From contig CANHGC010000012.1 of the NCBI GenBank assembly GCA_947460045.1, positions 1 through 13,636 on the forward strand: a stretch of DNA of 13,636 nucleotides. Reading direction: 5' to 3'. A program made the translations under genes and the position numbers. Under the pieces are notes generated by a model that searched no databases, was not told the origin of the DNA, and saw nothing but the letters and a program-made list of their open reading frames with translations. Shown in pieces: positions 7,331-13,636 of the stretch (position 1 is its first letter; each line of letters opens with the position of its first letter). The DNA is from Bacteroidota bacterium. GTDB taxonomy: Bacteria; Bacteroidota; Bacteroidia; NS11-12g; UBA955.

Positions 7331-8761
7331 ATGAAACCAGAAACCACATTCAAGGAATTGAAAGCTTCGGGCTATGCCCACAAAACCATAAATGAAGAAA
7401 TTCAAAACAACCTCATCGCCAGAATCCAAGCCAAACAGCCCGTTTTCGAAGGACTCGTAGGCTATGAAGACACCGTGGTTCCACAACTCAAAAAAGCCAT
7501 CTTGGCTAGGCACCACATCAACCTGTTGGGGTTGCGCGGACAAGCCAAAACCCGCATCGCACGGAGCATGGTAGACCTTTTGGATGAGTATATGCCCATC
7601 GTAAAGGGCTCTGAAATCAACGACAGTCCCTTCGAACCCATCTCCAAATTCGCCATCGACACCTTGGCTGAACTGGGCGATAAAACCCCCATTGCTTGGG
7701 TGCACCGCTCAGCCCGATTTTTTGAGAAATTGGCCACGCCCGATGTGAACATTTCTGATTTGATCGGCGACATCGACCCCATCAAAGCCGCCACCCTCAA
7801 ACTGCCTTATTCCGATGAACGGGTCCTTCATTATGGCATGATTCCCCGCGCCAACCGTTGCATTTTCGTGTTGAACGAACTCCCCGATTTGCAAGCCCGC
7901 ATCCAAGTATCGCTCTTCAATATTTTGCAAGAAGGCGATATCCAGATTCGCGGATTTCAGCTGCGCATGCCCCTCGATATCCAATTCGTTTTCACCGCCA
8001 ACCCCGAGGATTACACCAACCGCGGCAGCATCGTAACGCCGTTGAAAGACCGCATTGGCTCGCAAATTTTTACGCATTACCCCAAAAACATCGCTCTAGC
8101 CCGTGCCATCACAGAGCAAGAAGCCAAAATTTCTCAGAGCGATAAAGCCGCGATCCACATCCCCGAAATGGCCAAAAACTTGCTCGAAGAAGTCTCGTTT
8201 GTCGCCCGCGATAGCGAATATGTGGACGCAAAAAGTGGCGTGAGTGCCCGTTTATCAATCAGCGCCATGGAAAACCTGGTAGCTGCCGGCAAACTCCGCA
8301 TGATCGAAACCCAAACCCAAAGCACCACCATCCGATTGGTTGATTTTATGTCGATCATCCCCTCCATCACCGGCAAAATTGAGCTCGTATACGAAGGTGA
8401 ACAGGAAGGCGCCGATGAAGTTGCAAAAATGCTGATCGATGCCGCAGTTTTGGTCCAATTCAATCAGCTATTCCCCCGCATCCCCAAGTTGGAGAAGGCC
8501 GGTACCAAAACCCCTTACAGCGATGTGATTCACTGGTTTGAAAAGAACTACATGGAGCTGAATTATACCGATACCGACGAGGTGTTTTTGAGCACCCTCA
8601 AGACCATCAAGCCCCTGAACGACCTCATTGAAAAGCACGCACCCCAACTGAGCGATTCAGACAAAGATTTCTGCAGAGAACTGGTTTTGTGGGCCTTGGC
8701 CGTGAGCAACAAACTCGGCAAAACCGCCACCGATTCAATGTACAAGTTCGACGGGAATTAG
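7331..8761 (+). CDS. MoxR-type AAA+ ATPase (magnesium chelatase ChlI-like)
   Basis: The 476-aa AAA+ protein carries a Walker A region L-L-G67-L-R-G-Q-A-K73-T74, in which the usual glycine before the lysine is alanine. The Walker B is C-I-F-V-L-N182-E183-L-P-D-L, with Asn where most AAA+ proteins have Asp. Sensor 1 lies in F-T-A-N225-P-E-D-Y-T-N-R-G, and a likely arginine finger is R241 in P-L-K-D-R-I. From memory, the L-G-L-R-G-Q-A-K-T and N-E-L-P-D-L forms recur across this sub-branch of ChlI/MoxR-like proteins, so they are probably family features rather than decay; E183 and K73 remain. The domain ends near residue 345; 350-476 is a helical C-terminal extension. MoxR proteins act as chaperone-like ATPases with VWA partners, here the gene 6 bp upstream. 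The stop TAG at 8759-8761 overlaps the stop codon of the convergent xseB. Confidence 0.88.
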   Translation: MKPETTFKELKASGYAHKTINEEIQNNLIARIQAKQPVFEGLVGYEDTVVPQLKKAILARHHINLLGLRGQAKTRIARSMVDLLDEYMPIVKGSEINDSPFEPISKFAIDTLAELGDKTPIAWVHRSARFFEKLATPDVNISDLIGDIDPIKAATLKLPYSDERVLHYGMIPRANRCIFVLNELPDLQARIQVSLFNILQEGDIQIRGFQLRMPLDIQFVFTANPEDYTNRGSIVTPLKDRIGSQIFTHYPKNIALARAITEQEAKISQSDKAAIHIPEMAKNLLEEVSFVARDSEYVDAKSGVSARLSISAMENLVAAGKLRMIETQTQSTTIRLVDFMSIIPSITGKIELVYEGEQEGADEVAKMLIDAAVLVQFNQLFPRIPKLEKAGTKTPYSDVIHWFEKNYMELNYTDTDEVFLSTLKTIKPLNDLIEKHAPQLSDSDKDFCRELVLWALAVSNKLGKTATDSMYKFDGN

Positions 8762-8970
8762 GACTGATCGTCGCGCTCCCGCATTTGTGAAATGATGTTG
8801 TTCACCTCTGATTCGGTGGACCTCAATTTGGTCTGACAAAATGCAATCAATTCCGATGCGCGCTTCACTTTTTCAGCCAATACATCGATCGATACATTCT
8901 CGCTTTCAATGTCCTTGGCAATCATTGCCAATTCTCGAAATGCTTCTTCATAGGTCATAATCTGTTCCAT
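8758..8970 (-). CDS. xseB: Exodeoxyribonuclease VII small subunit
   Basis: The 70-aa protein has the XseB pattern: T6-Y-E-E-A-F-R-E-L, then a helix with I-E-S-E-N-V-S-I-D-V-L-A-E-K-V-K-R-A, then L-I-x-F-C-Q-T-K-L-R-S-T-E-S-E-V. It is short compared with the E. coli protein (80 aa), as is usual for Bacteroidota. XseB helices wrap the coiled coil of XseA to make exonuclease VII, which degrades single-stranded DNA from either end without ATP. The gene begins inside the 3' end of xseA (23-bp overlap, different frame), implying translational coupling. A start at Met5 (8958) is also possible and would reduce the overlap to 11 bp. Its TAA at 8760-8758 overlaps the moxR stop codon. Confidence 0.93.
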   Translation of the reverse strand: MEQIMTYEEAFRELAMIAKDIESENVSIDVLAEKVKRASELIAFCQTKLRSTESEVNNIISQMRERDDQS

Positions 8971-10252
8971 CGTATTTCGTTTTATTTTTTACCGTTGCTG
9001 TTATTTGAGTATCCGCAAGGATCACCTCAATGTCCGCCCCAACCCCAACATCCTCCGGATTGCTCGTAATCTTTTGATTCACCTTCACAATCGCAAAGCC
9101 CTTCTTGAGGATGTTTTCCGGCGCCATCATTTTCAGGATCGATACATAATGTCCCAAATTGCCGTGTTGGTTTTTGAGATACATCGCCGTAAAAGTGCCC
9201 AGATTACCGATGATATTTTCAATGTCCTTGATCCGATTGTATAGGGTGATTTTGGGTTTCGACAGGATCTGCGACGACACATTCACCAACGCTTGAAAAT
9301 GCGAAGAGAAAAGCTGCTGCGACTTAATCAGAATGGTTTTTTGTAACGATACGATACCCTCTTCGAATCGCTTGTTATGCGCCACAATAAACTCCGCCGC
9401 TTTGGTTGGCGTTTTGGTTTGCGTATGGGCCATCAAATCGGTGATTGTCTCATTCTTCTGATGCCCAATCCCCGTAATAATGGGTATGGGAAATTTCGCC
9501 ACCGCCCTGCCAATTTGATAATTATCGAAAATCAAGAAATCCGTTTGAGCACCCCCACCCCGCGTGATCACCACCGCATCATAAGGAACATTGGATTGAT
9601 ACACCTCGATGAGCTTCTGCAGCAACTGCTCTGCATTGTTTTCGCCCTGAACCACCGAGTGATATTCATCCACGAAGAATGTGTACCCGTGCGGATTGTT
9701 CTGCAAAGTGTGATTGAAATCTTCCCCGCCTGCCGACGTTTTCGACGATATAACCGCAATCCGCTGAATCACCAACGGCAAGGCCAACAGATTGTTTTTG
9801 GTCACAAATCGATCGCCAATTTTCTGTATAAAATCGTTTTCTGCAACCAGCTTTTGTAGGGTCGATAAACGCTGTTGCTCCAACATCCCCAGCGTGAAAT
9901 TCACATCAATCTCAAGCACTTCCAACGACAAACCAAATACGCTGTGAAAAGTGACTTTCACTTGGAGAAGTACATTGATGTTGTTGGTGAATTTTTGGCC
10001 GGTAACTTGCTCAAAGTGGGCAATTCTATTCGCGCCCGCACCCCAAGCCTTGCCCGAAATCTTGGCGATGATGTTGTTTGAATGGGGATCCTTCTCTACC
10101 AGTTCAAAGTTGTGATAATTCTTCTGGGCTCGAAATGTGTGGTTGGTCACATCGGCAACTACCCAAAAAGTGTTTGCATTGAAGGCGTTTTCAATGACAT
10201 GATTGATCCTATGACTTAATTCGGAAAGTTTAATGTGATTTACTTGGGTCAT
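8948..10252 (-). CDS. xseA: Exodeoxyribonuclease VII large subunit
   Basis: The 434-aa catalytic subunit has an N-terminal OB-fold (about 5-115, starting K-L-S-E-L-S-H-R-I) and a catalytic domain with I168-S-S-K-T-S-A-G-G-E-D-F179, R231-G-G-G-A-Q-T-D-F-L and G261-I-G-H-Q-K-N-E-T-I-T-D-L. A coiled-coil stretch follows (about 290-375), and then the conserved C-terminal P378-E-N-I-L-K-K-G-F-A-I-V389. The R-G-G-G and G-I-G-H motifs match the known catalytic/metal-binding motifs of the family. Q-K-N replaces the E-T-D common in proteobacteria, as I expect for flavobacterial forms. Length is normal. It is the first gene of an xseA-xseB operon. No clear TAnnTTTG box was seen upstream; TAAATTCG on the minus strand near 10328 is the nearest. 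Confidence 0.95.
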   Translation of the reverse strand: MTQVNHIKLSELSHRINHVIENAFNANTFWVVADVTNHTFRAQKNYHNFELVEKDPHSNNIIAKISGKAWGAGANRIAHFEQVTGQKFTNNINVLLQVKVTFHSVFGLSLEVLEIDVNFTLGMLEQQRLSTLQKLVAENDFIQKIGDRFVTKNNLLALPLVIQRIAVISSKTSAGGEDFNHTLQNNPHGYTFFVDEYHSVVQGENNAEQLLQKLIEVYQSNVPYDAVVITRGGGAQTDFLIFDNYQIGRAVAKFPIPIITGIGHQKNETITDLMAHTQTKTPTKAAEFIVAHNKRFEEGIVSLQKTILIKSQQLFSSHFQALVNVSSQILSKPKITLYNRIKDIENIIGNLGTFTAMYLKNQHGNLGHYVSILKMMAPENILKKGFAIVKVNQKITSNPEDVGVGADIEVILADTQITATVKNKTKYDGTDYDL

Positions 10253-10412
10253 AGGTCGATGCGCTGCGCCACCCCCGCACCAGAGAATCCATTCAATTGA
10301 ATGCGCGGTGAATCAACAACCCTCGAATTTAAACCCAATTCGCCTGAATTCTGCGATTTATGACGAAAGAAAAACGGTTAAATGCAGACTCGCTTACCGA
10401 TTTGCCCAGCAA
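10253..10412. other. Intergenic region between xseA and hipA
   Basis: This 160-bp stretch lies downstream of hipA and upstream of xseA (both minus strand). It must hold the xseA promoter and, if present, the hipA terminator. A weak candidate terminator for hipA is a 4-bp CGGT/ACCG stem followed by five T on the minus strand near 10367-10396. A 14-bp palindrome lies at 10290-10303. No tRNA-end repeat or other attachment-site-like copy was seen. Confidence 0.4.
10290..10303. repeat. 14-bp perfect palindrome upstream of xseA
   Basis: CATTCAATTGAATG is its own reverse complement. It lies 38-51 bp upstream of the xseA start codon, a position suited to an operator, but a single short palindrome is weak evidence. 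Confidence 0.35.
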
Positions 10413-11717
10413 TCAATTCCAATCCTTGATGGTTGCATCGATGGCCTCTCTAAGTTCTTTTGAAACGCCAACTTCGGAGGCAAATCTTCCCCAATCCATT
10501 ACCACAGACTCTATTTCATCAATGATCTCCGCTGCCTGTTTGCAATGAATTGATTTACCAATAACCAACAAATCACTCTTTTTGATATCCTTTCGCTTTC
10601 CATTTACACTGAGGGCATGCTGACTTACCCACTGATGATTCGGCTTATAGGCATGACACAAATCATAAGCTGGTGCAAGCTCCCAATGACCATCCTTTTT
10701 TAAACGAAAAGCAAAATTCTTTGTGTGATCGTCACAATTTCTCGCTATAACATTAAACACCATTCTGCGAAACATTTGCTCTGCATCCGCATATGACAGC
10801 AACAACTCGCGCATTGTCTGAAATAATTGCTCATAGCTAAAACTCGTAACCGAATTGTAATCAAAATGATTGATGGCGCACAGTGTTTGCATGTGATGTT
10901 TGATATCACCTTGCTCTCTATCAAATCGTTTGGTCATAAAATGAGCCCGCCCATTTTCTTCGAACAACATAGATGGCATCATATCAATACCACATGAAAT
11001 TGCCATGTTATAATACGCCATTTCAACCCTACCATATCCGTCACTTGCACCTAACTGAACATCACTCACACCATCTAACTTCAATAACCAATGTTCAAAG
11101 CCTTTCGGCGCACTCGTTTGACCCGAGCGAACTTCACCAGACTTTTCATTGTATGCGATAACCGCTTTTGGCCTGGCGCCACCGGCTGAGGTACCAATTG
11201 TTATTATTTGCATTATCGCCTGCTCATCGTATTTTTTCAAGTTTGTTTGAAATGAAGCTTTCTGCGAAAGCATTTTTTTTGCGATGTCAACCAAACTGTC
11301 AATTTCAATTGAAAATGTGCGTTTGCTTTCATTGAAATTTGTAGGCTCAAATTCCAATGCGCCCATTCCACGGGTTCCAATGAAACAGAGCATCTCCACA
11401 GGATTCATACTATTTAGAGGCCGACCCTGCTGTGCCAACCAAAGATTGATGAGTTCGTTTCCATATCTGTCTGGAAGAACGTCTGCCAACAACCCAGGCA
11501 GTCCTTTATAAGTGTTGTACAAATCATTCTTACCTTGCTTTAACTCCGGAAAACTAAAAATACCCCTCCCTCCATTTACAGGCATCTTAAGAGGCGCTAA
11601 CTCCCAATTCAAATTTTTAAAATTGGCGGCATATTCAAATGAAGCTAAGCCTGCTCGCTCATCCCATGCCACAGCCCCTACCTGCTGTCCCCATATTTTC
11701 ACAATTGCAACATTCAT
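10413..11717 (-). CDS. hipA: HipA-family serine/threonine kinase toxin
   Basis: The 434-aa protein is full length for a one-chain HipA. The N-terminal subdomain (1 to about 110) includes P46-V-N-G-G-R-G-I-F-S-F-P and L73-P-G-L-L-A-D-V-L-P-D-R-Y-G, then P106-V-E-M-L-C-F-I-G-T-R-G-M-G-A-L. The kinase core has the glycine-rich loop G175-T-S177-A-G-G-A-R-P-K184, the segment F260-M-T-K-R-F-D-R, the catalytic loop N327-C-D329-D-H-T-K-N-F (D329 aligns with catalytic D309 of E. coli HipA), and the metal-binding A-P-A-Y-D352-L (aligns with D332). S177 sits at the start of the loop, near where E. coli HipA is autophosphorylated at S150. All key residues are present, so it should be active. E. coli HipA phosphorylates glutamyl-tRNA synthetase and causes persistence; the target here is unknown. 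It starts 2 bp after the HTH antitoxin gene. GC is about 33-40 percent in sampled rows against about 53-55 percent in neighbours, suggesting acquisition by transfer. Confidence 0.93.
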   Translation of the reverse strand: MNVAIVKIWGQQVGAVAWDERAGLASFEYAANFKNLNWELAPLKMPVNGGRGIFSFPELKQGKNDLYNTYKGLPGLLADVLPDRYGNELINLWLAQQGRPLNSMNPVEMLCFIGTRGMGALEFEPTNFNESKRTFSIEIDSLVDIAKKMLSQKASFQTNLKKYDEQAIMQIITIGTSAGGARPKAVIAYNEKSGEVRSGQTSAPKGFEHWLLKLDGVSDVQLGASDGYGRVEMAYYNMAISCGIDMMPSMLFEENGRAHFMTKRFDREQGDIKHHMQTLCAINHFDYNSVTSFSYEQLFQTMRELLLSYADAEQMFRRMVFNVIARNCDDHTKNFAFRLKKDGHWELAPAYDLCHAYKPNHQWVSQHALSVNGKRKDIKKSDLLVIGKSIHCKQAAEIIDEIESVVMDWGRFASEVGVSKELREAIDATIKDWN

Positions 11718-11719
11718 AT

Positions 11720-12067
11720 TTACCAGGTTGAATTTGTAGAACTAGTAGAATCTTTGCCTCGAGACCGTTTTCGTTTTTTTAACTCCATTTTTGCCAAAAG
11801 CAATGGACTTACCACCGTTTGAACCGAAAATACATCCAAAACATGCAATTGATCTATTGTGCGCAACACCTGAAGCAACGTTGCCAGTGTAACTGTCTCT
11901 CCTTTTTCCAAGAGACTCAGCGTGGAACGACTGATACCCGCGGCATGCGCTAAGTCTTGCTGAGTCTTGTTTTGTTCTAAGCGCTTTTGCTTGACAAAAC
12001 GACCAATGTGCTCAGACAATGCCTTATCACTCATAGAACGCCAATTTTTGTATGATATATCAGTCAT
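11720..12067 (-). CDS. hipB: HipB-type HTH (XRE) antitoxin
   Basis: I choose the ATG at 12067, giving 115 aa. The frame extends to an ATG at 12103, but an exact TATATTTG promoter box lies at 12112-12105, so transcription should begin at about 12098-12101, inside or past that codon. Related proteins, as I recall them, also start with a short leader before N-W-x-x-M-S-D-K-A-L. ATG 12034 (MSDKALSE) is a second alternative. The XRE helix-turn-helix is at residues about 35-57 (T35-Q-Q-D-L-A-H-A-A-G-I-S-R-S-T-L-S-L-L-E-K-G-E57). A basic tail (K-K-R-K-R-S-R-G-K, about 97-105) is followed by a Ser/Thr tail ending in a terminal Trp115. E. coli HipB also has a flexible tail ending in Trp that contacts HipA and is needed for degradation. 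It likely represses its own operon and neutralises HipA. Confidence 0.9.
   Translation of the reverse strand: MTDISYKNWRSMSDKALSEHIGRFVKQKRLEQNKTQQDLAHAAGISRSTLSLLEKGETVTLATLLQVLRTIDQLHVLDVFSVQTVVSPLLLAKMELKKRKRSRGKDSTSSTNSTW
12053..12062. repeat. 10-bp palindrome at the hipB 5' end
   Basis: TGATATATCA is its own reverse complement and lies within the first codons of hipB (start at 12067), about 45-55 bp downstream of the promoter box. It could be a second operator, or simply AT-rich chance. Confidence 0.25.
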
Positions 12068-12104
12068 TAAGTTAAATATTGATTTTATTGCATGATTTAC
12101 CATA

Positions 12105-12112
12105 CAAATATA
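12105..12112 (-). promoter_or_regulatory. Bacteroidota -7 promoter box for hipBA
   Basis: The minus strand reads TATATTTG, an exact TAnnTTTG box. The expected start point is roughly 5-7 nt downstream. No TTG lies at the usual 17-23 bp upstream spacing (a TTG at 12125-12123 is only 10 bp away), which suggests an activator-dependent or weak promoter. Its position argues against the upstream ATG at 12103 as the hipB start. Confidence 0.55.
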
Positions 12113-12163
12113 CGCATTTAATCAAATCCTTACTTGTAATAATTCCGCTTCTGCCCAAACACA

Positions 12164-12181
12164 TATTGATGATCATCAATA
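12164..12181. promoter_or_regulatory. 18-bp perfect palindrome upstream of hipBA, candidate operator
   Basis: TATTGATGATCATCAATA is a perfect inverted repeat of 9 bp per arm with no spacer. It is centred about 60 bp upstream of the hipB promoter box and lies between the tRNA terminator and hipB. HipB-type repressors bind palindromic operators near their own promoter, so this is a reasonable candidate, although the sequence differs from the E. coli operator (TATCC-N8-GGATA), which is absent. Confidence 0.45.
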
Positions 12182-12262
12182 CAAAATACAACCCTCAGGT
12201 GGTTCACACACTTCACTTCACCCAGAGTTCCATCTTCGCCAATTCTCTGAACACGTTCAAAC

Positions 12263-12290
12263 AAAAAACCCCGCGAAATTCGCAGGGTTT
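12263..12290 (-). terminator. Intrinsic terminator of tRNA-Phe
   Basis: Immediately 3' of the tRNA on the minus strand, arms AAACCCTGCGAA and TTCGCGGGGTTT pair at 11 of 12 positions around a short loop, followed by a run of six T (minus strand, 12268-12263). On the + strand the same hairpin is followed by CTTTTT, so it may work in both directions. Confidence 0.8.
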
Positions 12291-12297
12291 CTTTTTG

Positions 12298-12373
12298 TGG
12301 TGGTATCGGGCGGAATCGAACCGTCGACACAAGGATTTTCAGTCCTTTGCTCTACCAACTGAGCTACGATACC
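12298..12373 (-). tRNA. tRNA-Phe (anticodon GAA)
   Basis: On the minus strand the acceptor arms GGTATCG (12373-12367) and CGATACC (12308-12302) pair fully. The D arm is GCTC-AGTTGGTA-GAGC. The anticodon arm is AAGGA-CTGAAAA-TCCTT, giving anticodon GAA for phenylalanine. The T loop is TTCGATT. The discriminator base is A and the 3' CCA is encoded (12300-12298). The T stem GACGG/CCGCC contains one A-C mismatch at its second pair, which is unusual for an otherwise canonical tRNA. It has its own promoter upstream and a terminator directly downstream, so it is a single-gene transcription unit. Confidence 0.97.
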
Positions 12374-12420
12374 AACATGTAAAACAATTAAATCCGAAGA
12401 GTTTCTTGTTTAACGGGCTG

Positions 12421-12450
12421 CAAAAATAAGAAATCTTCCCGATTTCCCAA
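12421..12450 (-). promoter_or_regulatory. Promoter of tRNA-Phe
   Basis: On the minus strand, TTG (12450-12448), 19 bp, then TATTTTTG (12428-12421) matches the Bacteroidota TTG-N17-23-TAnnTTTG promoter exactly. Transcription should begin near 12414-12416, giving a 5' leader of about 40 nt before the mature tRNA end at 12373. Confidence 0.8.
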
Positions 12451-12464
12451 ATACTATTTAAAAA

Positions 12465-13636
12465 TTAATGTCCGCCTGCCGCAGGACCAATCTCTATCCC
12501 CTGTTTTTTGAAATGACGTGTCATGCTCACCGCGTAAAATGCCAAATACCCAAAGCAGGCCACACCCACCCAGTAACTGTTCAAAATACCCAGCAAATTC
12601 TCCGATGCCAACTTGCCCTGAAACACACTCACAAAGCCACCACCCATGATCATCATGATCAAGAAATTTGAGGCCTTCGACATTTTATTACCCAATCCAG
12701 TGATCGCCAAAGTGAAAATACAAGGCCACAGCGTAGAGCAAAACAAACCCACACTCACAAACGCCATCGCCGCCATCATACCCCCATTGAAAATCCCCAC
12801 CATCAAGGCCACCATCCCACACACACTATAAATCAACAATTGTTTCGCAGGGTTTCCGTTGCTCAAATAATCCACCACGATGAGCACCAACACCATCGCC
12901 GCGTAAGGATAAAAACGAGCTACTGCGCCAAAATCCAAACCCAACGCACCATCGGTGTATCGAACAGAATTCACCAACAAATACACGCCAAACGCCACAA
13001 AAGGCAACAAAAAACGCAACGCCTGCTTCATGCCCGCGCTGATATTGAAAGAACCCGCAGAACTCGTCCAACGTCCGATCATCAAACTCGCCCAAAACAA
13101 CGAGATAAAAGGCGCCGCATCCTGGGTGCTCACACCCAAATTCGACTTCAAATATTCGCTCAAATTGCCGGCCGTGCTCACTTCAACGCCCACATACAAG
13201 AAAATCGCAATCATCCCCATCCACACTTGCTTATAGCTCAACACCGATGCGCCATCGTCGTCTGTTACATCCGCACCACCATCTACATCGTCCATTTTCA
13301 CATCCAAGCGATAGAAAATCGCAGCGAACAAAATAAACAAACCTCCCAACACCAAGTATGGCACTTTCACAGCACTCACGTCCAATTCAGCACCAGAACC
13401 AGAGCCCATCGCCCCGTAAATGGCCGCCGTTACCAGCAAAGGCCCAATGGTAGTACCAAAATTGTTCACACCGCCCGCCATGCTCAATCGCTGAGAGCCG
13501 GTTTCACGCGAACCCAACGCAATCGCCAACGGATTGGCCGCCGTTTGTTGCAACGAAAAGCCCAAGCCCACCACAATCAAACCTATTAGCAACATCGGGA
13601 ACGACGCTGAATCTGCCGCGGGAATGAACATCAAAC
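12465..13636 (-). CDS. MFS sugar transporter (FucP/GluP-like), 5' end outside the window
   Basis: The frame is open to the window edge and encodes the last roughly 390 residues, ending at TAA 12467-12465. It has many hydrophobic helices and, near the start, G-F-S-L-Q-Q-T-A-A-N-P-L-A-I followed by S-Q-R-L-S-M-A-G-G-V-N-N-F-G-T-T-I-G-P-L. The Q-x-x-x-N-P and G-G-V-N-x-F-G-T-T-x-G-P blocks are typical of the glucose/galactose and L-fucose proton symporter family common in Bacteroidota. A charged central loop (D-D-V-D-G-G-A-D-V-T-D-D-D) separates the two six-helix halves. The missing part should be one to two N-terminal helices. The substrate is probably a hexose, but it cannot be fixed from this fragment. 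It lies 91 bp upstream of the tRNA gene on the same strand. Confidence 0.9.
   Translation of the reverse strand, partial: LMFIPAADSASFPMLLIGLIVVGLGFSLQQTAANPLAIALGSRETGSQRLSMAGGVNNFGTTIGPLLVTAAIYGAMGSGSGAELDVSAVKVPYLVLGGLFILFAAIFYRLDVKMDDVDGGADVTDDDGASVLSYKQVWMGMIAIFLYVGVEVSTAGNLSEYLKSNLGVSTQDAAPFISLFWASLMIGRWTSSAGSFNISAGMKQALRFLLPFVAFGVYLLVNSVRYTDGALGLDFGAVARFYPYAAMVLVLIVVDYLSNGNPAKQLLIYSVCGMVALMVGIFNGGMMAAMAFVSVGLFCSTLWPCIFTLAITGLGNKMSKASNFLIMMIMGGGFVSVFQGKLASENLLGILNSYWVGVACFGYLAFYAVSMTRHFKKQGIEIGPAAGGH

Noticed and set aside
10253..10412. Attachment-site repeat of the tRNA-Phe 3' end at the far side of hipBA.
   Set aside because: No stretch here matches the tRNA 3' end beyond a few bases, and no integrase gene is present.
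12130..12330. A 66-codon minus frame between tRNA-Phe and hipB, considered as a gene remnant.
   Set aside because: It runs through the tRNA 3' half and its terminator, and I recognise no family in the peptide.
12079..12429. A 116-codon + strand frame reading W-Y-R-A-E-S-N-R-R-H-K in its middle.
   Set aside because: This peptide is the antisense translation of the tRNA-Phe gene, a well-known false annotation. The rest overlaps the terminator, the hipB promoter and the tRNA promoter.
12840..13589. A 249-codon + strand frame.
   Set aside because: It is antisense to the MFS transporter, has a strongly biased basic and His/Gln/Arg-rich composition, and shows no domain.

Overview
This window looks like the chromosome of a member of the Bacteroidota, probably Flavobacteriales-like. 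The evidence is a secreted enzyme with a type IX secretion (T9SS) C-terminal sorting domain, several promoters of the Bacteroidota TAnnTTTG type, a Bacteroidota-type FucP/GluP-like sugar transporter, and flavobacterial-looking XseA and XseB proteins. GC content is near 50 percent over most of the window and clearly lower over the HipBA locus. The + strand carries more C than G over most of the window whatever the gene orientation.

Layout. 1-168 is the 3' end of a MOSC-domain (YcbX/mARC-like) protein. 229-1599 (+) is a secreted serine hydrolase of the beta-lactamase/NylB fold with a T9SS tail. It converges on a membrane fatty acid hydroxylase/sterol desaturase family protein (2837-1605, -). 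A 313-bp AT-rich divergent intergenic region (2838-3150) holds four copies of a 16-19 bp element in a symmetric arrangement (two direct, two inverted).

A co-directional block follows at 3151-8761 (+). It contains a 657-aa protein with an unrecognised N-terminal half fused to a CbxX/CfxQ-type AAA+ domain, a lipoprotein-like multi-pass membrane protein, a VWA-domain protein and a MoxR-type AAA+ ATPase. The last two are 6 bp apart and are surely a pair. Whether the first two belong functionally with them is open; together they would give two AAA+ machines, a MIDAS-type adaptor and a membrane anchor.

The moxR stop codon overlaps the stop codon of xseB, the convergent end of an xseA-xseB operon (10252-8758, -) encoding exodeoxyribonuclease VII. 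Next, on the minus strand, lies a low-GC HipB-HipA toxin-antitoxin-like pair (12067-10413). It has a TAnnTTTG promoter and an 18-bp perfect palindrome upstream. A tRNA-Phe(GAA) gene with a near-perfect promoter and an intrinsic terminator lies just beyond, and the window ends inside an MFS sugar transporter (-).

No CRISPR array, insertion sequence or integrase was seen. The most interesting items are the AAA+ fusion protein and its neighbourhood, the repeated element in front of it, and the HipBA locus with its palindrome beside the tRNA gene.
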